From contig OX375872.1 of the NCBI GenBank assembly GCA_947359465.1, forward strand, positions 18,336,018 to 18,400,017: a DNA stretch of 64,000 nt, written 5' to 3'. Shown here one piece after another: positions 1 to 11,065 of the stretch (the first letter of the stretch is position 1; the number at the start of each line of letters is the position of its first letter). The DNA comes from Metellina segmentata (Eukaryota > Arthropoda > Arachnida > Araneae > Tetragnathidae). The notes beneath the pieces are model-generated. The model saw nothing but the letters and a program-made list of their open reading frames with translations. It did no database searches and was not told the DNA's origin. Both the position numbers and the translations under genes were made by a program.

Positions 1-270
1 TGCGACGCTCTTAACTATACCAACGAGAAGAAATTCCCCTTCGTAAGGGATAGTGAGATTCCTTGAAGTTACGAGGATATAACTATAAACTAACTTTTTT
101 AAGGCTATATAATCAACAATTTTCGCTTATCTAAAGCTTAGGATTGTTAATAAAAGTATATTTAACCATATGAAGGTTCACATCCATAACTAAGACTTGC
201 ATTCTGCCATCTCCCTGCTTGGCTTTAACAGATTTTGACCTGCGCAACGAATAGAATCTTTCCAATGAAT
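1..270. other. Unassigned AT-rich sequence
   Basis: I recognise no gene or repeat here. The stretch runs up to the tRNA-like head of the first SINE. Confidence 0.4.
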
Positions 271-592
271 TCGAAGGCCGCGGCAGCCCGGTTGCAAGAG
301 TAATGGATTAGGAACCGGAGAGCTGCGAGTTCGAATCCAAACAAAGACAGTCGTGTAGAAAGGCAGCTGGTGCACGTTAAATATGTCTTGCCCTCAAATG
401 TCCTTACTTTGGAGAGCTGTGGAGGTTTGAAGAGAGAGGTACCAGCTCAGATGTGATCTCGTCATCTGAAAGAGGTTCAAAACTACGTGGTGTTGTTCTC
501 GGATCTTTCCCTTCCGGTTTGATCCCGGACTGTCGTCAATAGCTCGTTGTGTTACTCCAGTCCAACGTTAATTAAAATACCTATTTACCTAT
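271..592 (+). repeat. SINE family A, near full length
   Basis: tRNA-derived SINE read on the plus strand. A tRNA-like head with a pol III B-box-like motif (GAGTTCGAATCC, about 328-339) is followed by the central block (AAAGACAGTCGTGT... GTGCACGTTAAAT) seen in all copies. Then come a body with CTCGTCATCTGA, and the tail GTTAATTAAAATACC. It aligns by eye with copies at 4645, 18858 and 41022 (plus) and with 9085, 20368, 30272, 31554 and 44327 (minus). It encodes no protein. Mobilisation would have depended on a LINE reverse transcriptase supplied in trans. Confidence 0.85.
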
Positions 593-850
593 CAGATCAA
601 TTATATATAAATCTTTTTAATCCTATTCATACAAACCACACTTTTGTACACACATTATTCCAAATTTTATGAATTTTTCAAATGTTTGGGACTTGAAACT
701 TCCTGTAACTAAAAACTTATGGAATATCTAGTCGTCAAGCGCTTATTTTGATAAAGCAAATTAATAAACCTGGTTTGCAACTTTTTGTTTTCAATTTATT
801 AACTTAAATTAATTCAAATACGTTAATTTTTGCCTAAATAACCGATACCA
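593..850. other. Unassigned AT-rich sequence
   Basis: I see no coding or repeat structure between the SINE tail and the satellite. Confidence 0.4.
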
Positions 851-1915
851 TTCTACTCCTTGAAAGAATTGAATTGGTTTGTAAGATATTTTTATGCGTG
901 CCCCATATAAGGGTGAATAAAATCATCACCGCCTTCTTTCACCGTTAAAACCGGGCTTTATTTTCTATGCTATCCCATTCTGTAGACTCCGAGGAATTTC
1001 ATCTTACAAAGAAGCAGTATCAGCCATCCAATAGGTTTTATTTTTTAAGTACTAACCTAACAACAATCAAAACAGTGAATTGTATCCAAAACATCCGAAC
1101 ATCCTACTTGGAAAACTGAATTTGTCCACAAGATATTTGCATGCGCGTAAGAATGAATAAAATTAACCACCGCCTTCTCTAACCGTTAACTCGGGATTGC
1201 TTTTTATACTATAACCTACTCTAAACTACCAGGAGTTTCAGCTCACAAAACAATATTAGTAATATTAGATTTTAGTATTAAAGGTACTAAACTGGTAACA
1301 ATCAAAACAGTGTATTCCAGAGAATCCGACCATCATACTCCTTGAAAAGTTGAATTTGTCCCCAAGGTATATCCACATGGGTCACACGTTTGAGCGAATA
1401 AAATAATTTCCACTTCCTTCTTTAACAATTAACAAGAATATTTGATACTAACCTACCTGTAGACTCTCAAAACAGTATCCGACAGGTTTATGTGTTTAAG
1501 AGAGTATGTACTAAACTAACAACAATCAAGTCAGTAAATTATGCATAAAACATCCTACTTCTTGAAAAATTGAAATTTTTCGCATATTTCCATGCGTGTC
1601 CCACGTTAGAGTAAATAAAATCACCACCACCTTCTTTAACAGTTAGCAACGGGGGATTGTTTTTACACTAACCCAGTGTGTAAATTCTCAGGAGTTTCAG
1701 CTCACAAGACTATGTCAGATATCCACACAATAGGTTTAAAAGTTTAAGAACTAAACTACAACAATCAAAACAGTGAATTATTTCCAAGACATCCGAGTAT
1801 CCTACTTGAAAAATTGAATTTGTCCGCAAGATATTTGCATGCGTGTGCCACGTAAGAGTGAATAAAATCACTGCCGACGACTTAAACCGTACACACCGTT
1901 TCTCATTTCTAAGCT
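851..1915. repeat. Tandem satellite, ~220-248 bp units
   Basis: At least four diverged head-to-tail units. The landmark CTTGAAAAATTGAATTTGTCC recurs (with variation) at about 859, 1107, 1341, 1561 and 1805, giving spacings of 248, 234, 220 and 244 bp. Each unit also carries a GAATAAAATCACCACCGCCTTCTTTAA-like stretch, a GGAGTTTCAGCTCACAA stretch and an ACAATCAAAACAGTGAATT stretch. The short ORFs across it are incidental. Confidence 0.85.
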
Positions 1916-2831
1916 GTTTGATTATTCGTAAAGCTGCGACATAAGAAAAATAAGTGCTTTTATAGCGCGGAGCCACAAGAAGTTATTCTCATACATGAAA
2001 ATATATTCGCTGGAATGAAGACGCGCAAAACCGAATATAACCACAATATCATCTTCGCGGTGACCATAAATTCCAAAATAAAAAGTTTACTACAAGGATT
2101 TTGTCGAGATTTAGAGCTTCTTTTAAACCTCACAGCTGCAGAAAATGGTGGAATAATTTTCGCGGTCGGCTGTTTCAAAAAAGTAATTTTACTAAAAGGT
2201 GTTTAGAATTTTAAGCCGCATGAGGTTTTCTAAATGCTACATAAACATCATGAGCTAGTTCATGATGTTAGTTCATATTAAGGTAAGTATTTGCATACAT
2301 CATCATGAGTTTAGTTCATATTATGCTAAATATAGATGAGAGATTGACGGTAAATATTGCAGTAAGTTTTATTCAGGATGCTAGGGATAAGTAGACATAA
2401 AAGTCTAATATTCTGAAAATTTTGCAGCAGTTAACGTTGGCATGTTTTGCCTCTTACTTTCTAAGTGCAACTTAAGCATTAAAAACCCTAGTTTATGTTA
2501 AATGTTTAGCTAAAATATAGAAGAAACAGCCGATAAATGTTGTATGAATGCCATCCAAACAAGATATAAATGGATATAAGGACCATAAATAGTTGTAGAC
2601 TTTGAAATTTAATACATCCTTGAAGATTGCGTTTCGTGTCTTATTATTATGCAAAAAGGACTCAACAATAAATAACAAATAGTTATTTCCATGTGTTTTG
2701 TGCAAATCAGCAAGCTTTATTTCTTTTTATATAAAATAAACTATCGACGTTTTCATTTGTTTTTGCTGTTACTTACATCTCGTGAAAAAAAATGTTTTTA
2801 ACTAAATTCAATATCTCAAAATATCATTACT
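1916..2831. other. Unassigned AT-rich sequence
   Basis: I see no credible gene. Around 2246-2330 there is a partly palindromic stretch (CATCATGAGCTAGTTCATGATG, with a related CATCATCATGAGTTTAGTTCAT copy about 50 bp on). I cannot assign it to an element. Confidence 0.35.
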
Positions 2832-2835
2832 TTAA

Positions 2836-3055
2836 CCCAACTGGTGGTATCTAGACGTTATCAAAATAGACCAGATATTTGACATATCTTGCCCATCGAG
2901 ATCACGCCGACTCTCCTCATTGGAATTAAACTGACGATATCTTGATCTCGTCATCATGAAAACATTGGCAATATCTTGATGACAAGATATCTCGTTATTA
3001 GAAAAATTAGTCAGATCTGGATGGACGAGATATCTCGTCAAAACCACACGGAGGG
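2836..3055. mobile_element. TTAA-flanked MITE, palindrome family 1
   Basis: 220-bp non-autonomous element bounded by TTAA at 2832-2835 and 3056-3059. The ends are inverted: CCCAACTGGTGGT on the left and ACCACACGGAGGG on the right. Inside are diverged ~43-bp units around a self-complementary core. The 16-mer GACGAGATATCTCGTC at 3024-3039 is a perfect palindrome. TTAA target duplication plus ends starting CCC is the piggyBac-type pattern, so that assignment is an inference. No ORF is present. Confidence 0.8.
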
Positions 3056-3059
3056 TTAA

Positions 3060-3455
3060 GCAAAGCTTTGTTTCTTATTACATAAAAATAACTACCAACC
3101 TTTTTATTTATATCAGCTACATTAGTTGCATCACATAAAACCCAATTCGAAATTATTTTAACGAAATAAAATATTTTAAAACATCGCATTAATAAAAATA
3201 TACCATCAGGACGTATATAATTTAATGCAAGTACTTACATATCATATTTTAAAGCACCTAATTAAACATACATGACTAACAAATATTATGTAATTTTCAG
3301 TAAGGACTTTATTCTAAACACTATTTTAGTAGTTGTTGATACATGATTAACGACTATTAGTTTGATTAATTTTCTAGTTAGATCAGTGAAGATATGCGCA
3401 CCACAAGGTTTATATTTTCACAATTTTCTAGTATCTGTAGATTACTAAAAATATA
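3060..3455. other. Unassigned AT-rich sequence
   Basis: No gene or repeat recognised between two MITEs. Confidence 0.4.
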
Positions 3456-3463
3456 CCATAAGG

Positions 3464-3608
3464 CAGGCCTCGAAATATATTTTTTAATTAAGGTGCATCT
3501 AAGTTTTTAAATTAGGTGCACAGGTGCGCCTAGCGGGAAAAAAATTAGGTGCACAATTTTATTTTCATGTGCACAGTGCACCTGTGCACCCGGGTATTTC
3601 GAGCCCTG
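3464..3608. mobile_element. hAT MITE with perfect 8-bp TSD
   Basis: 145-bp element with inverted ends CAGGCCTCGAAATA (left) and TATTTCGAGCCCTG (right). It is flanked on both sides by the identical octamer CCATAAGG (3456-3463 and 3609-3616). An 8-bp duplication with CAGGG-type termini is diagnostic of the hAT superfamily. The interior is rich in GTGCAC/AGGTGCACA repeats and codes for nothing. Confidence 0.92.
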
Positions 3609-3616
3609 CCATAAGG

Positions 3617-3895
3617 ACGAATAAAATTTAACTTAAGTACTTCCTTATTTTAATGCCGCTAGTTAAATACACATCACAAACGAATAGCATATAATTTTTA
3701 GTAAGTTTGATCAACAGTGTAGTGTTCAGAAATTTATGCCACATAAAAAACACATTTCTTGATAGGTAAACAAATATTTTGTGAAATATAATTAACTAAG
3801 TATACCTACCCAACAGATGAAATCTAAATCTACAAATTAAAAGTTGTGTTTTATAATTTTTCTTTTAAAAGAAACGCACGGTCTGTAGTTGTAGG
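3617..3895. other. Unassigned AT-rich sequence
   Basis: No feature recognised. Confidence 0.35.
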
Positions 3896-3897
3896 AG

Positions 3898-4066
3898 GCT
3901 AAATTAACGTCGCTCTGGAGCAACACAATAAGCTAATCAATAAATCCAGAAGGGAAAGATCCGAGGATAACACCACGTAATCTTGAACAACGTTCAGATG
4001 ATGAGGTACCACCCGAGCTGGCTTCCCACTCTCCAAACTTCCACACCATTCAAACTTGAACAAAAA
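3898..4066 (-). repeat. SINE family A, 5'-truncated
   Basis: Minus-strand copy containing only the 3' half: tail (TTAACGTCGCTCTGGAGCAACACAA in plus orientation), then the GATGATGAGGTACCACCCGAGCTGG block, ending near the CCACACCATT motif. The tRNA-like head is absent, as expected from incomplete reverse transcription. Confidence 0.8.
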
Positions 4067-4640
4067 CCCGGAGTTTTAAGTCCGCGCTTTACGCGTCCTT
4101 ACACAATTCTTAAAGAAAATTTAAAAAAAAAAAAAAGAAAAACTCCACGAATTCAAGAAGTTTTCAGATTGAAATTTCCAAACTCGGCCCAAAGCGAGTA
4201 TCGCTATTTCCCCTCCAACACGTATCCCAACAAGAGTATCGTGAGAATGTTCCTGGTATCGATCTCGTCTAAGCATCACCACCGGTGTCAGACGTATCTT
4301 TAAGTCGGGTACCAAAACAGCTGTTAAGGTAATTGTGATCTGCTTTATATGCAGATACAACAAAGGCATGATTTTGAAGCTGGGGAACGGGCTCTTTAAT
4401 GAGAGGCTTGCTATGAAAGGAGGCTGGCATATTTATCACGTCTAAGCTGGTTGTTGGTGGAGAATCTCTAAACAAAACAGGGCTTGTTCCTTGTGATCTT
4501 AAATAAAGGCGTATTTATTCCAATCGTCATGGGAGGTAGAGGAAGTTAAGTAAAAATAAAACACGTATTTCAGGGTAATGTTTCATCTAAATAAGGAATA
4601 GAAATGCGTTTACAGAAATTAATGGTGGCAAAGACAAGAA
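4067..4640. other. Unassigned sequence
   Basis: Overlapping short ORFs occur on both strands, but none has a recognisable domain. An A-rich run lies near 4122-4140. Confidence 0.35.
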
Positions 4641-4644
4641 TAAA

Positions 4645-4965
4645 AACCTAGAGGCCATTTCCCGGTTAGAAGAGTAACAGGTTAGCAACCGGAGGGTTGC
4701 GAGTTCGAAACTTGATCCAATCAAAGACCGTCGTGTATGTAAGAGGCTAGGGCAAGCTTAATTTGTTGTGGTCTCAAATATCCCCTTGTTGATGTGGTGT
4801 GAAAGTTTGGACAATGTGGGTGCCAGCTCAGGTGTGACCTCGTCATCTGACCATAGTTCAAAAATGACGAGATTGCCCTTGGACCATTTCATTCGGGTTC
4901 ATCCAGGGATTTCGCCAATAGCCCGTCGGGTTGCTGGAGAGCGATACGCTAATTAACTACCCACC
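4645..4965 (+). repeat. SINE family A, near full length
   Basis: Head with a B-box-like GCGAGTTCGAAAC (about 4698-4710), the central AAAGACCGTCGTGT block, the GTGCCAGCTCAGGTGTGACC block, and the tail CGCTAATTAACTACC. The copy is diverged from the one at 271 but collinear with it. Confidence 0.85.
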
Positions 4966-5073
4966 TTCTTGCCATTAGAACGCAATGGATGTAATAATTT
5001 TACTCCAAGAGACTGTTAGAACTTTTAACAGAAATGCCGGTGCGAATTACTATCACATTGGTGACCACAGTTG

Positions 5074-5435
5074 AACCACCTTTGACAGTGATGCGTCTAC
5101 TGCTTATTTTGACGAGTTATCTCATCAATAACAAGAATAGCCTGATATTGATGGACGAGATATTTCGTTAACAGCAAAAATGCTCAGATCTTGATGGACG
5201 AGATATTTCGTTAACAGCAAAAATGCTCAGATCTTGATGGACAAGATATCTCGTCATTAGAAGAAAACTAAAAAGATACTTATCTCGTAATCATAGCAAA
5301 ATCTGCTATATTTTGATGGACGAGTTATCTCGTCATTAGCAAAATTGTTCAGATTTTGATGGACAAGAAAATTCGTCCTTTGCAAAATTGTTCAGATCTT
5401 GAAATGCGAGATATTTCGTCACTTTGAGGGTAAAA
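5074..5435. mobile_element. Palindrome family 1 MITE with expanded array
   Basis: Contains seven or so ~43-bp units (AGATCTTGATGGACGAGATA plus a variable AT-rich spacer). Two neighbours at 5181 and 5224 are nearly identical, spaced 43 bp. The outer ends are poorly preserved: a degenerate GAACCACCTTTGAC on the left and CACTTTGAGGG on the right. No flanking TTAA is clear, so I assign this by its internal units. Confidence 0.65.
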
Positions 5436-6185
5436 AAATTGCATCTTTTAACTTGAAAAATGATTTAAGACCCAATCGTGAAATGGATTCAAGGCTATTA
5501 TTCAACCTTCTTCCAGACTTACTGTGAATGACTAAAATTGAATCCCTTCCGTATCGCATCACAGAAATTCCCATTTTCCGGAGCAAGATTCAAGTATAAT
5601 AACGTATCCTCATCTCCCCTCCAAGAGCTCCCTGATTAATAGTTTTTGTAAAAGATATTATTTTATTTTAATGCCTCTTTGTTGGAACTAATGTACCATT
5701 TAAAGCAGCCCGGCAACCCTCCCCGCGTAAAGTTTAATTTCCGGCTTCACTGAAGTCTCTCTCTCACCTGTCTTTAGATAAAAGGCAACATGCTTTCTCC
5801 AGAAGAAAATCGCTCGGGTGATTTATTTTTATCTTTGCACTGTCAATGAAACATCAAAAAGGAAGTTCTTTCTGCAACTTATTTCTGAAAACATTTCTGG
5901 TAATTCTATTAATATGGAGGAAGCGGATCTGTTGGAGAGATTAATATGTGGAGGAATTTTGTAGGAGGCTCGTTCGAGCCGAAGGGAGTTATTGTTTCTT
6001 CAGAAGTTAACCTTTTTTTTTCGGGGGGGGGGATTGAGCCGATTGTGTTTATTGAAAACAAATTTTAACTGATTTTTTAGAATTGTCTTCCCCCCCCCTC
6101 GTCAAGCGAAGGAACCAAAACTTTTCAAAGAATCGATTTTTAGATTGGATAAATTGGTGGACGGCGTAGCTGTGGCCAATTACTT
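5436..6185. other. Unassigned sequence with G-run and C-run
   Basis: No gene is recognised. A run of ten G preceded by T9-C lies at about 6010-6032, and a run of nine C at about 6092-6100. The two could pair as a hairpin stem or mark an old inverted repeat. Confidence 0.4.
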
Positions 6186-6690
6186 TTACACTTTAATTCT
6201 TCAAGATACAAAATAGCAATATAAAATCCAATCGATACAAAAATTTTAAGATAAATCTGTCTGATACAAAAGATTAAGATAAATTTCCTCCATACAACCA
6301 AGTAAGAAAAATTTACATATAAACGAGCAAGAAAAATCTTTTCCATTCAAAAAGAGCAAAAAAATTATCCTCCATAAAAAAGCAAGAAAAATTATCTTCC
6401 ATACAAAAGAGCAGTATAAAATCTCCTCTATACAAAAGAGCAAGATAAATCACCTCCATACAACCGAGTAAGAGAAATCTTCATAAAAAAGAGCAACAAA
6501 AATTCTCCCCCATACAAAAGAGCAACATTAAACCTCCTACATACTAAAATAGCAAAAGATAAAATTCCTCCATACTAAAAGATTAAGGCCAACCTCACTG
6601 GAAAGCAAGACAAAAATTTCCTCCTTTTAACCGTGTATTAGAAATTTCCACATAAAAGAGCAAGAAAAATTTCCTCCATACTCAGGAGTG
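6186..6690. repeat. Minisatellite, ~29-bp units
   Basis: Diverged tandem units of the form CTCCATACAAAAGAGCAAGA followed by AAAATTT. Landmarks fall at about 6290, 6343, 6372, 6399, 6428, 6456 and 6510, and the pattern continues to ~6690. A single detached unit lies at about 7131-7155. The two minus-strand ORFs here (6140-6443) are translations of the repeat and are not genes. Confidence 0.85.
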
Positions 6691-7435
6691 ATATATAAAG
6701 ACAGAGAAGGTACTAACACTACTAATTACAGTTTCGTTATTTTTATTTTGAAGAAATCACACACATTTATTCACGTGAAGATTGAATATATGATGTTAGT
6801 ATATACCGTATTTATTACGAACTGGCAATCAAATATAAATCTTTAGTAAGTTCATTGTTACTGGTCTAGACAAACGAAATGATTGAATGTCAGACTGAAG
6901 TGAATTTGAAAGGCTTTCAGCAAGCGATCACACACTTCATATATGAAGGCTCAACATGTTTTAACAGTCGATACGTTTACTTTAATCTGCTTAATGAGTT
7001 GATTGCTTATGAGAAAAGAAATCTGGGAAAATGTAAACAATTTCTATTTGTGCTTCGTTTTGGAAAAGTGCATCTCCCATTGAATAATTGAAGGGTGGCA
7101 AAAAATCATTCAAATAACGCATTTAAATATCCTCCATACAAAAGAGCAAGAAGAATTAAAGAAAGAGAAGCGTCCACAACTGATCGCAGGCAGGAGGAAA
7201 CACAACGAAAAGAAGGAAGTTGAGATGATGTAACGCTATGGGAAAAGTGCTAAGTCAAGAGCATTGATATTTGAACAGTGCAAACAATGCCAAGAGCACT
7301 CGCAGCAGAGTCGAAGCTATTATTTATTGTACGTAAGTAAACCTCGCTTGAATTCGAATAAGGACAAACTCTCGTATTATTTGCATACCATTTACTGAAA
7401 ACCATCTAATCTCTGCCGGGGAAGTTTGAAATATT
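6691..7435. other. Unassigned AT-rich sequence
   Basis: A 70-codon plus-strand ORF at 6879-7091 has no domain I recognise and sits in repeat-derived surroundings, so I do not call it a gene. Confidence 0.35.
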
Positions 7436-8720
7436 TAGAATGGGTTTCTTTTCGGCGAAAAAGTAGGAACTTCCCCTGCAGTGAGAAGTTGGATTGACTG
7501 ACTAATGGCGTCGATGTTTAAATTTGCTGACTTTTCAAAGGAAACAGATTCTGCTGTTTACCTACTTAATGGGACAAGAGTTCCGACTCGCGATAGCGGA
7601 AATGAATAAAAGTCAGTGGAACTGGTTGAAAAGTGAGTGTAGCTGTCTAGATTTATTAAATGCGATAAAAAGATCGATTTCTTCAAATTCAGGTTTAAAT
7701 TTGATAAAATCATTGATGTTTTGAAAGAAAAGTTATTTATTTATGCATTTGTATAACGAATAATTAACACATTGGCACATATTAATATTCATAGATATAT
7801 AGACTTAAGTACAATAATTTTTGAAGTATACCTACGCCCAGCTCTACGGATCGTTATGGTCGACACCTTCCTTATAACTTCCTATGGTTCTTTTTGGTCC
7901 TTCTTTAGAATATAATATTGTAGAAAGATTCTATAGGCCATTTCTATAGAATAAAATCCTTTGGAAAGATTCTATTAACCATTTCTTTAGAATAAAATCC
8001 TTTGAAAAGATTCTATTTGTTTTCCCAAATAATAGAATCCTTTGAAAAGGTTCAATTTGTTTTCCAAAAGAATATAATCATTTGAAATGATTGTATTGGT
8101 CCTTTCCTTGGAATAGAATCGTTTGGAAAGATTCTATTTGTCTTTCCCTGGGAATAGAATCTTTTTGAAAGATTCTATTGGCCCAATTTGTAGAATAACA
8201 TGCTATGAAAAGATTTATTCCTCATTTTCTTGAAATAGAATGCCCAGGAGAGATTGTATTGCTTTTTCATTTAGAATGGATATATTTTCGTCAAAAAAGT
8301 AGAATCCCTCCAAAAAATGTTCCACTGCAGTGAAAAGTTGGACTTACTGACTAATGGTACCGCTGTTGCAATTTACGGACTTTTCAGGGTCGGAAAGAAA
8401 GGAACACATTATCCTGTTTACCTGCTTAATGAGACAAGAGTTTCGACGCGCGATAGGTGTCTAGATTTATTAAGTGCGATAAAAAGATCGAATACTTTGA
8501 TTTTAGTTTGAATTTGATAAAATCATTCACATGTGTCGAAAGAAATAATTAAATTATTTAAACGTTAGTATGACGAAAGATTAAAACGCAAACACAAGTT
8601 GATATACATACATATATAGATTTGGGTAAAGTAATTTTTTACACATAGGATACGTCTAAGTCCACGGATAATTATGAGAGACCCTTTGGTTCTTTTTTTG
8701 TCCTTTCCATAGACTAGAAT
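7436..8720. repeat. Tandem duplication, ~849-bp period
   Basis: The segment around 7436-7880 recurs at about 8272-8690. Matching landmarks include CTGCAGTGAGAAGTTGGA (7476 and 8325), ACAAGAGTTCCGACTCGCGATAG, TAGATTTATTAAATGCGATAAAAAG and AATTTGATAAAATCATT. Between the copies (about 7880-8270) are ~41-bp units of the GATTCTATT...CCTTTCC type also found in TTAA family 2. The second copy is followed by two or three more such units (8690-8835). Confidence 0.8.
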
Positions 8721-8861
8721 CTTTTGGAAATAGCATAGCCTTAGCATAGCAAAGTTTAAAAAGATTTCATTAGTCCTTCCCTTGGAATCTAATCTTTTTC
8801 GAATTACTCTATTGGCCCAATCTGATTGAAAAGAGGATTGTAGGTATTTTAATATTTTTAG

Positions 8862-9070
8862 CCGACCAACCAGTCTAGTGGTTAAGGTGTTGGGCTCTGG
8901 ATTGGAAGGTTTCTGATTCGAATCCTGGATCAGGGCATGGATGTAAATGGTGCTGTTCTTTGTTATGAGCAATGATGGTCCTCCCACTGGGTGCTCCGTC
9001 ACAAGTGGGCATCTCTTCTGGCCTCGTAGTGACCAATGATTAAGTTCATATGTGCCCGACATTGGAAAAA
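8862..9070 (+). repeat. SINE family B, tRNA-like head
   Basis: The head has an A-box-like segment (TCTAGTGGTTAAGGTGTT, about 8874-8891) and a B-box-like segment (GGTTTCTGATTCGAATCC, about 8908-8925). It is followed by an unrelated body containing CCTCCCACTGGGTGCTCCGTC. The 3' side of the head cannot pair with its 5' end to form an acceptor stem, so this is not a tRNA gene. The same head type appears on the chimeric SINE at 41022. Confidence 0.75.
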
Positions 9071-9084
9071 AAAGTATTTTTATT

Positions 9085-9388
9085 TTAACGCCGCACTGGA
9101 AGCAACACAAAGGGCTATTGGCGACGGCCCGGTATCAAACCCTAAGGGAAAGTTCCGAGAACAACGCAGCGTAATTTTGAACCACGGTCAGATGACGAGG
9201 TCACACGTGAGCTTGCACCCTACCTCTCCAAACTTCCACACTACATCAACCTGAGGAATGATGCCACGTGAGATTAAACGAACACCAACCCCCTTTGTAC
9301 ACGAATTTCTTTGGTTGCATTCGAACTAGCAAACACTCCGGTTGTTAAACCTTTACCCTTCCAACTGGGCTACCTCAGCACCCCTTTT
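9085..9388 (-). repeat. SINE family A, near full length
   Basis: Reverse-orientation copy with tail, body (CACGGTCAGATGACGAGGTC) and central block, ending in a head with TCCGGTTGTTAAACC and CCAACTGGGCTACCTC. A 72-codon plus-strand ORF runs through the body but reflects SINE sequence only. Confidence 0.87.
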
Positions 9389-9478
9389 GTCAGAAGTCGG
9401 TTTCGTATTGCGTTTTAATATTATTCAGTGAGATATATTACTCAGGTGCAGTATCCGGTTTCACAGCAGGTTCATTAA

Positions 9479-9646
9479 CCCTGCAAATAATTCGGTGCAA
9501 TATATCTTGCCCATCAAGTTCTGGTCAATTTTGCTAATGACGAGATATATCGTCAATATGTTGGTGAATTTTCGATGATTGAGACATCAATATCTGGTCA
9601 ATTTTTCGTATGACATGATACTTTGTCAATACAGTCATTAGGAGGG
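9479..9646. mobile_element. TTAA-flanked MITE, palindrome family 1
   Basis: 168 bp between TTAA at 9475-9478 and TTAA at 9647-9650. The left end is CCCTGCAAATAATTCGG and the right end GTCATTAGGAGGG. Internal units are diverged (CCATCAAGTTCTGGTCAATT, GACGAGATATATCGTC). The flank TTAAATAAAATTCCGTTTGA matches an unoccupied paralogous site near 10039 (TTAAATAAATTTTTGTTTGA), which supports TTAA as the target. Confidence 0.85.
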
Positions 9647-10239
9647 TTAAATAAAATTCCGTTTGAGCGAAGAGCTATTGTTTTCTTTCATGTTCAAAAT
9701 AACTCACAGTCGCATATGCTACTGAGATGGAATATCCGGTACAACATCGGGGCTACGGTAACCTAGATGGAAGAGCAGCGGATTAGCAATTCGTCATCAA
9801 GATATGACGGAATTTTCGTTGATGGCAAGATACTCTGTTGAAGCAACCACCATAAAGAAGCCTTCTTTTTTGAGAGATGAATTTTTGTTCCTATCATGTC
9901 TTATTCAGATGGAAACGATTAGTCAGATGGATACGTTAATAGGATGCAACATCTGGTACAACATGAGATTCATTAAATAACCAAAAAGTTCAAAAAACTT
10001 CTTAACGATTATCGAATATAAAATTCGAGACTTATTAAATAAATTTTTGTTTGATCGAAGGATTATGGTTTCTTTTTATCTTTTACGATCATTCACAGTC
10101 GTATATGTTGTCTCGGATACAGTAACTCGTACCAAATCACACTCATTAAATAACCAAAAGTTTCAGATTACTTCTTTACAAATAATCAAATAATACATTC
10201 CATTATCGTTAAATAACGTTCACTTTGTTAGGTTGTTAT

Positions 10240-10412
10240 GTATTTTAATTAACATAGCTCTGGAGCAACACAACGGTTAGCGACGGTCCGGGATCATTCC
10301 CCAATGGAAAATATACGAGGAGACCACCACGTAATTTTGAACCACGGTCAGATAACGAGTTCACACTTGTGCTGGAACCCCAATCTCCAATCATCTACAC
10401 CAAGCCAACGTG
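10240..10412 (-). repeat. SINE family A, 5'-truncated
   Basis: Tail TTTTAATTAACATAGCTCTGG, then GTCCGGGATCA, the CACGGTCAGATAACGAG block and CCAAGCCAACGTG. It stops before the central block. It lies inside the 9.4-11.6 kb tandem repeat. Confidence 0.8.
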
Positions 10413-10562
10413 AAAAACCTCTTCACTTTAGGAAAAGTACTGTCGCTTTCTTCATATTCCACGGTAAACCTCAACAAGATGTGTTATCCAGATGCAATTT
10501 TTGATCTGCGTGCCCGAGGATTTCTTCACAGTTACAAGAATCCATTCATTCCATTTCATTAA

Positions 10563-10796
10563 CCCTCCAAATGGTTTTGACGAGATATCGCGTCCACTGA
10601 GATCTGACCAATTTTGCTAATAACAAGATTTCTAGTCATTCAAGACATAGCCGATGTTTAACTGTGACCAAGTTCTGGTCAGTTTTCTTCTAATGACAAA
10701 AGGTGACGAGATCTTGATGGTAGTGATATCTCGTCCATCAAAATCCCGCAAATATGCTAATGACGAGATGTCTTGAAGAGAGAACCACCAGGAGGG
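10563..10796. mobile_element. TTAA MITE, palindrome family 1, best ends
   Basis: 234 bp, preceded by TTAA (10559-10562) and followed by the near-match TTGA. The left end CCCTCCAAATGGTT and the right end AACCACCAGGAGGG are inverted copies with few mismatches. These are the clearest termini of the family. Internal units are CGAGATATC-type cores separated by spacers such as CCAATTTTGCTAAT. Confidence 0.87.
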
Positions 10797-10981
10797 TTGA
10801 GCATCCAAGTGGTTTTGACGAGATATCTCGTTCATAAAGATATGGCTAATCTAGTTAAAGACTAGATATCTTGCCATCAAGATATTGCTGATTTGTTCAC
10901 GATGACAAAATATCTTGTCCATCAAAATATGGTTAATTTTTCTTTTGATGCGATACCTTGTCGAGACAACTACCAAGGAGG
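10797..10981. mobile_element. Palindrome family 1 MITE, adjoining copy
   Basis: Begins immediately after the previous copy, without its own CCCTCC end (CATCCAAGTGGTTTTGACGAG). It ends AACTACCAAGGAGG before TTAA at 10982-10985. It carries GACGAGATATCTCGTT at 10817-10832. Confidence 0.78.
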
Positions 10982-11065
10982 TTAAATAACCTTCTGCTTG
11001 AGACAATAGTTAGTACTTAATTTCACGTCTTACGGTTATTCGGACGAATGTGTTATTTGGACGCA

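Noticed and set aside
4950..5440. CRISPR-like array of ~43-bp units
   Set aside because: The units are contiguous and diverged without unique spacers, and the same units lie inside TTAA-bounded elements in an animal genome.
8862..8935. Possible tRNA gene
   Set aside because: A- and B-box-like segments are present but no acceptor stem closes, and the head continues into a SINE body. The same applies to the heads at 271, 4645, 32260 and 41022.
8565..9110. 181-codon minus-strand ORF
   Set aside because: It runs antisense through the family B SINE and adjacent repeat, has no domain, and its frame is not preserved in the related SINE head at 41022.
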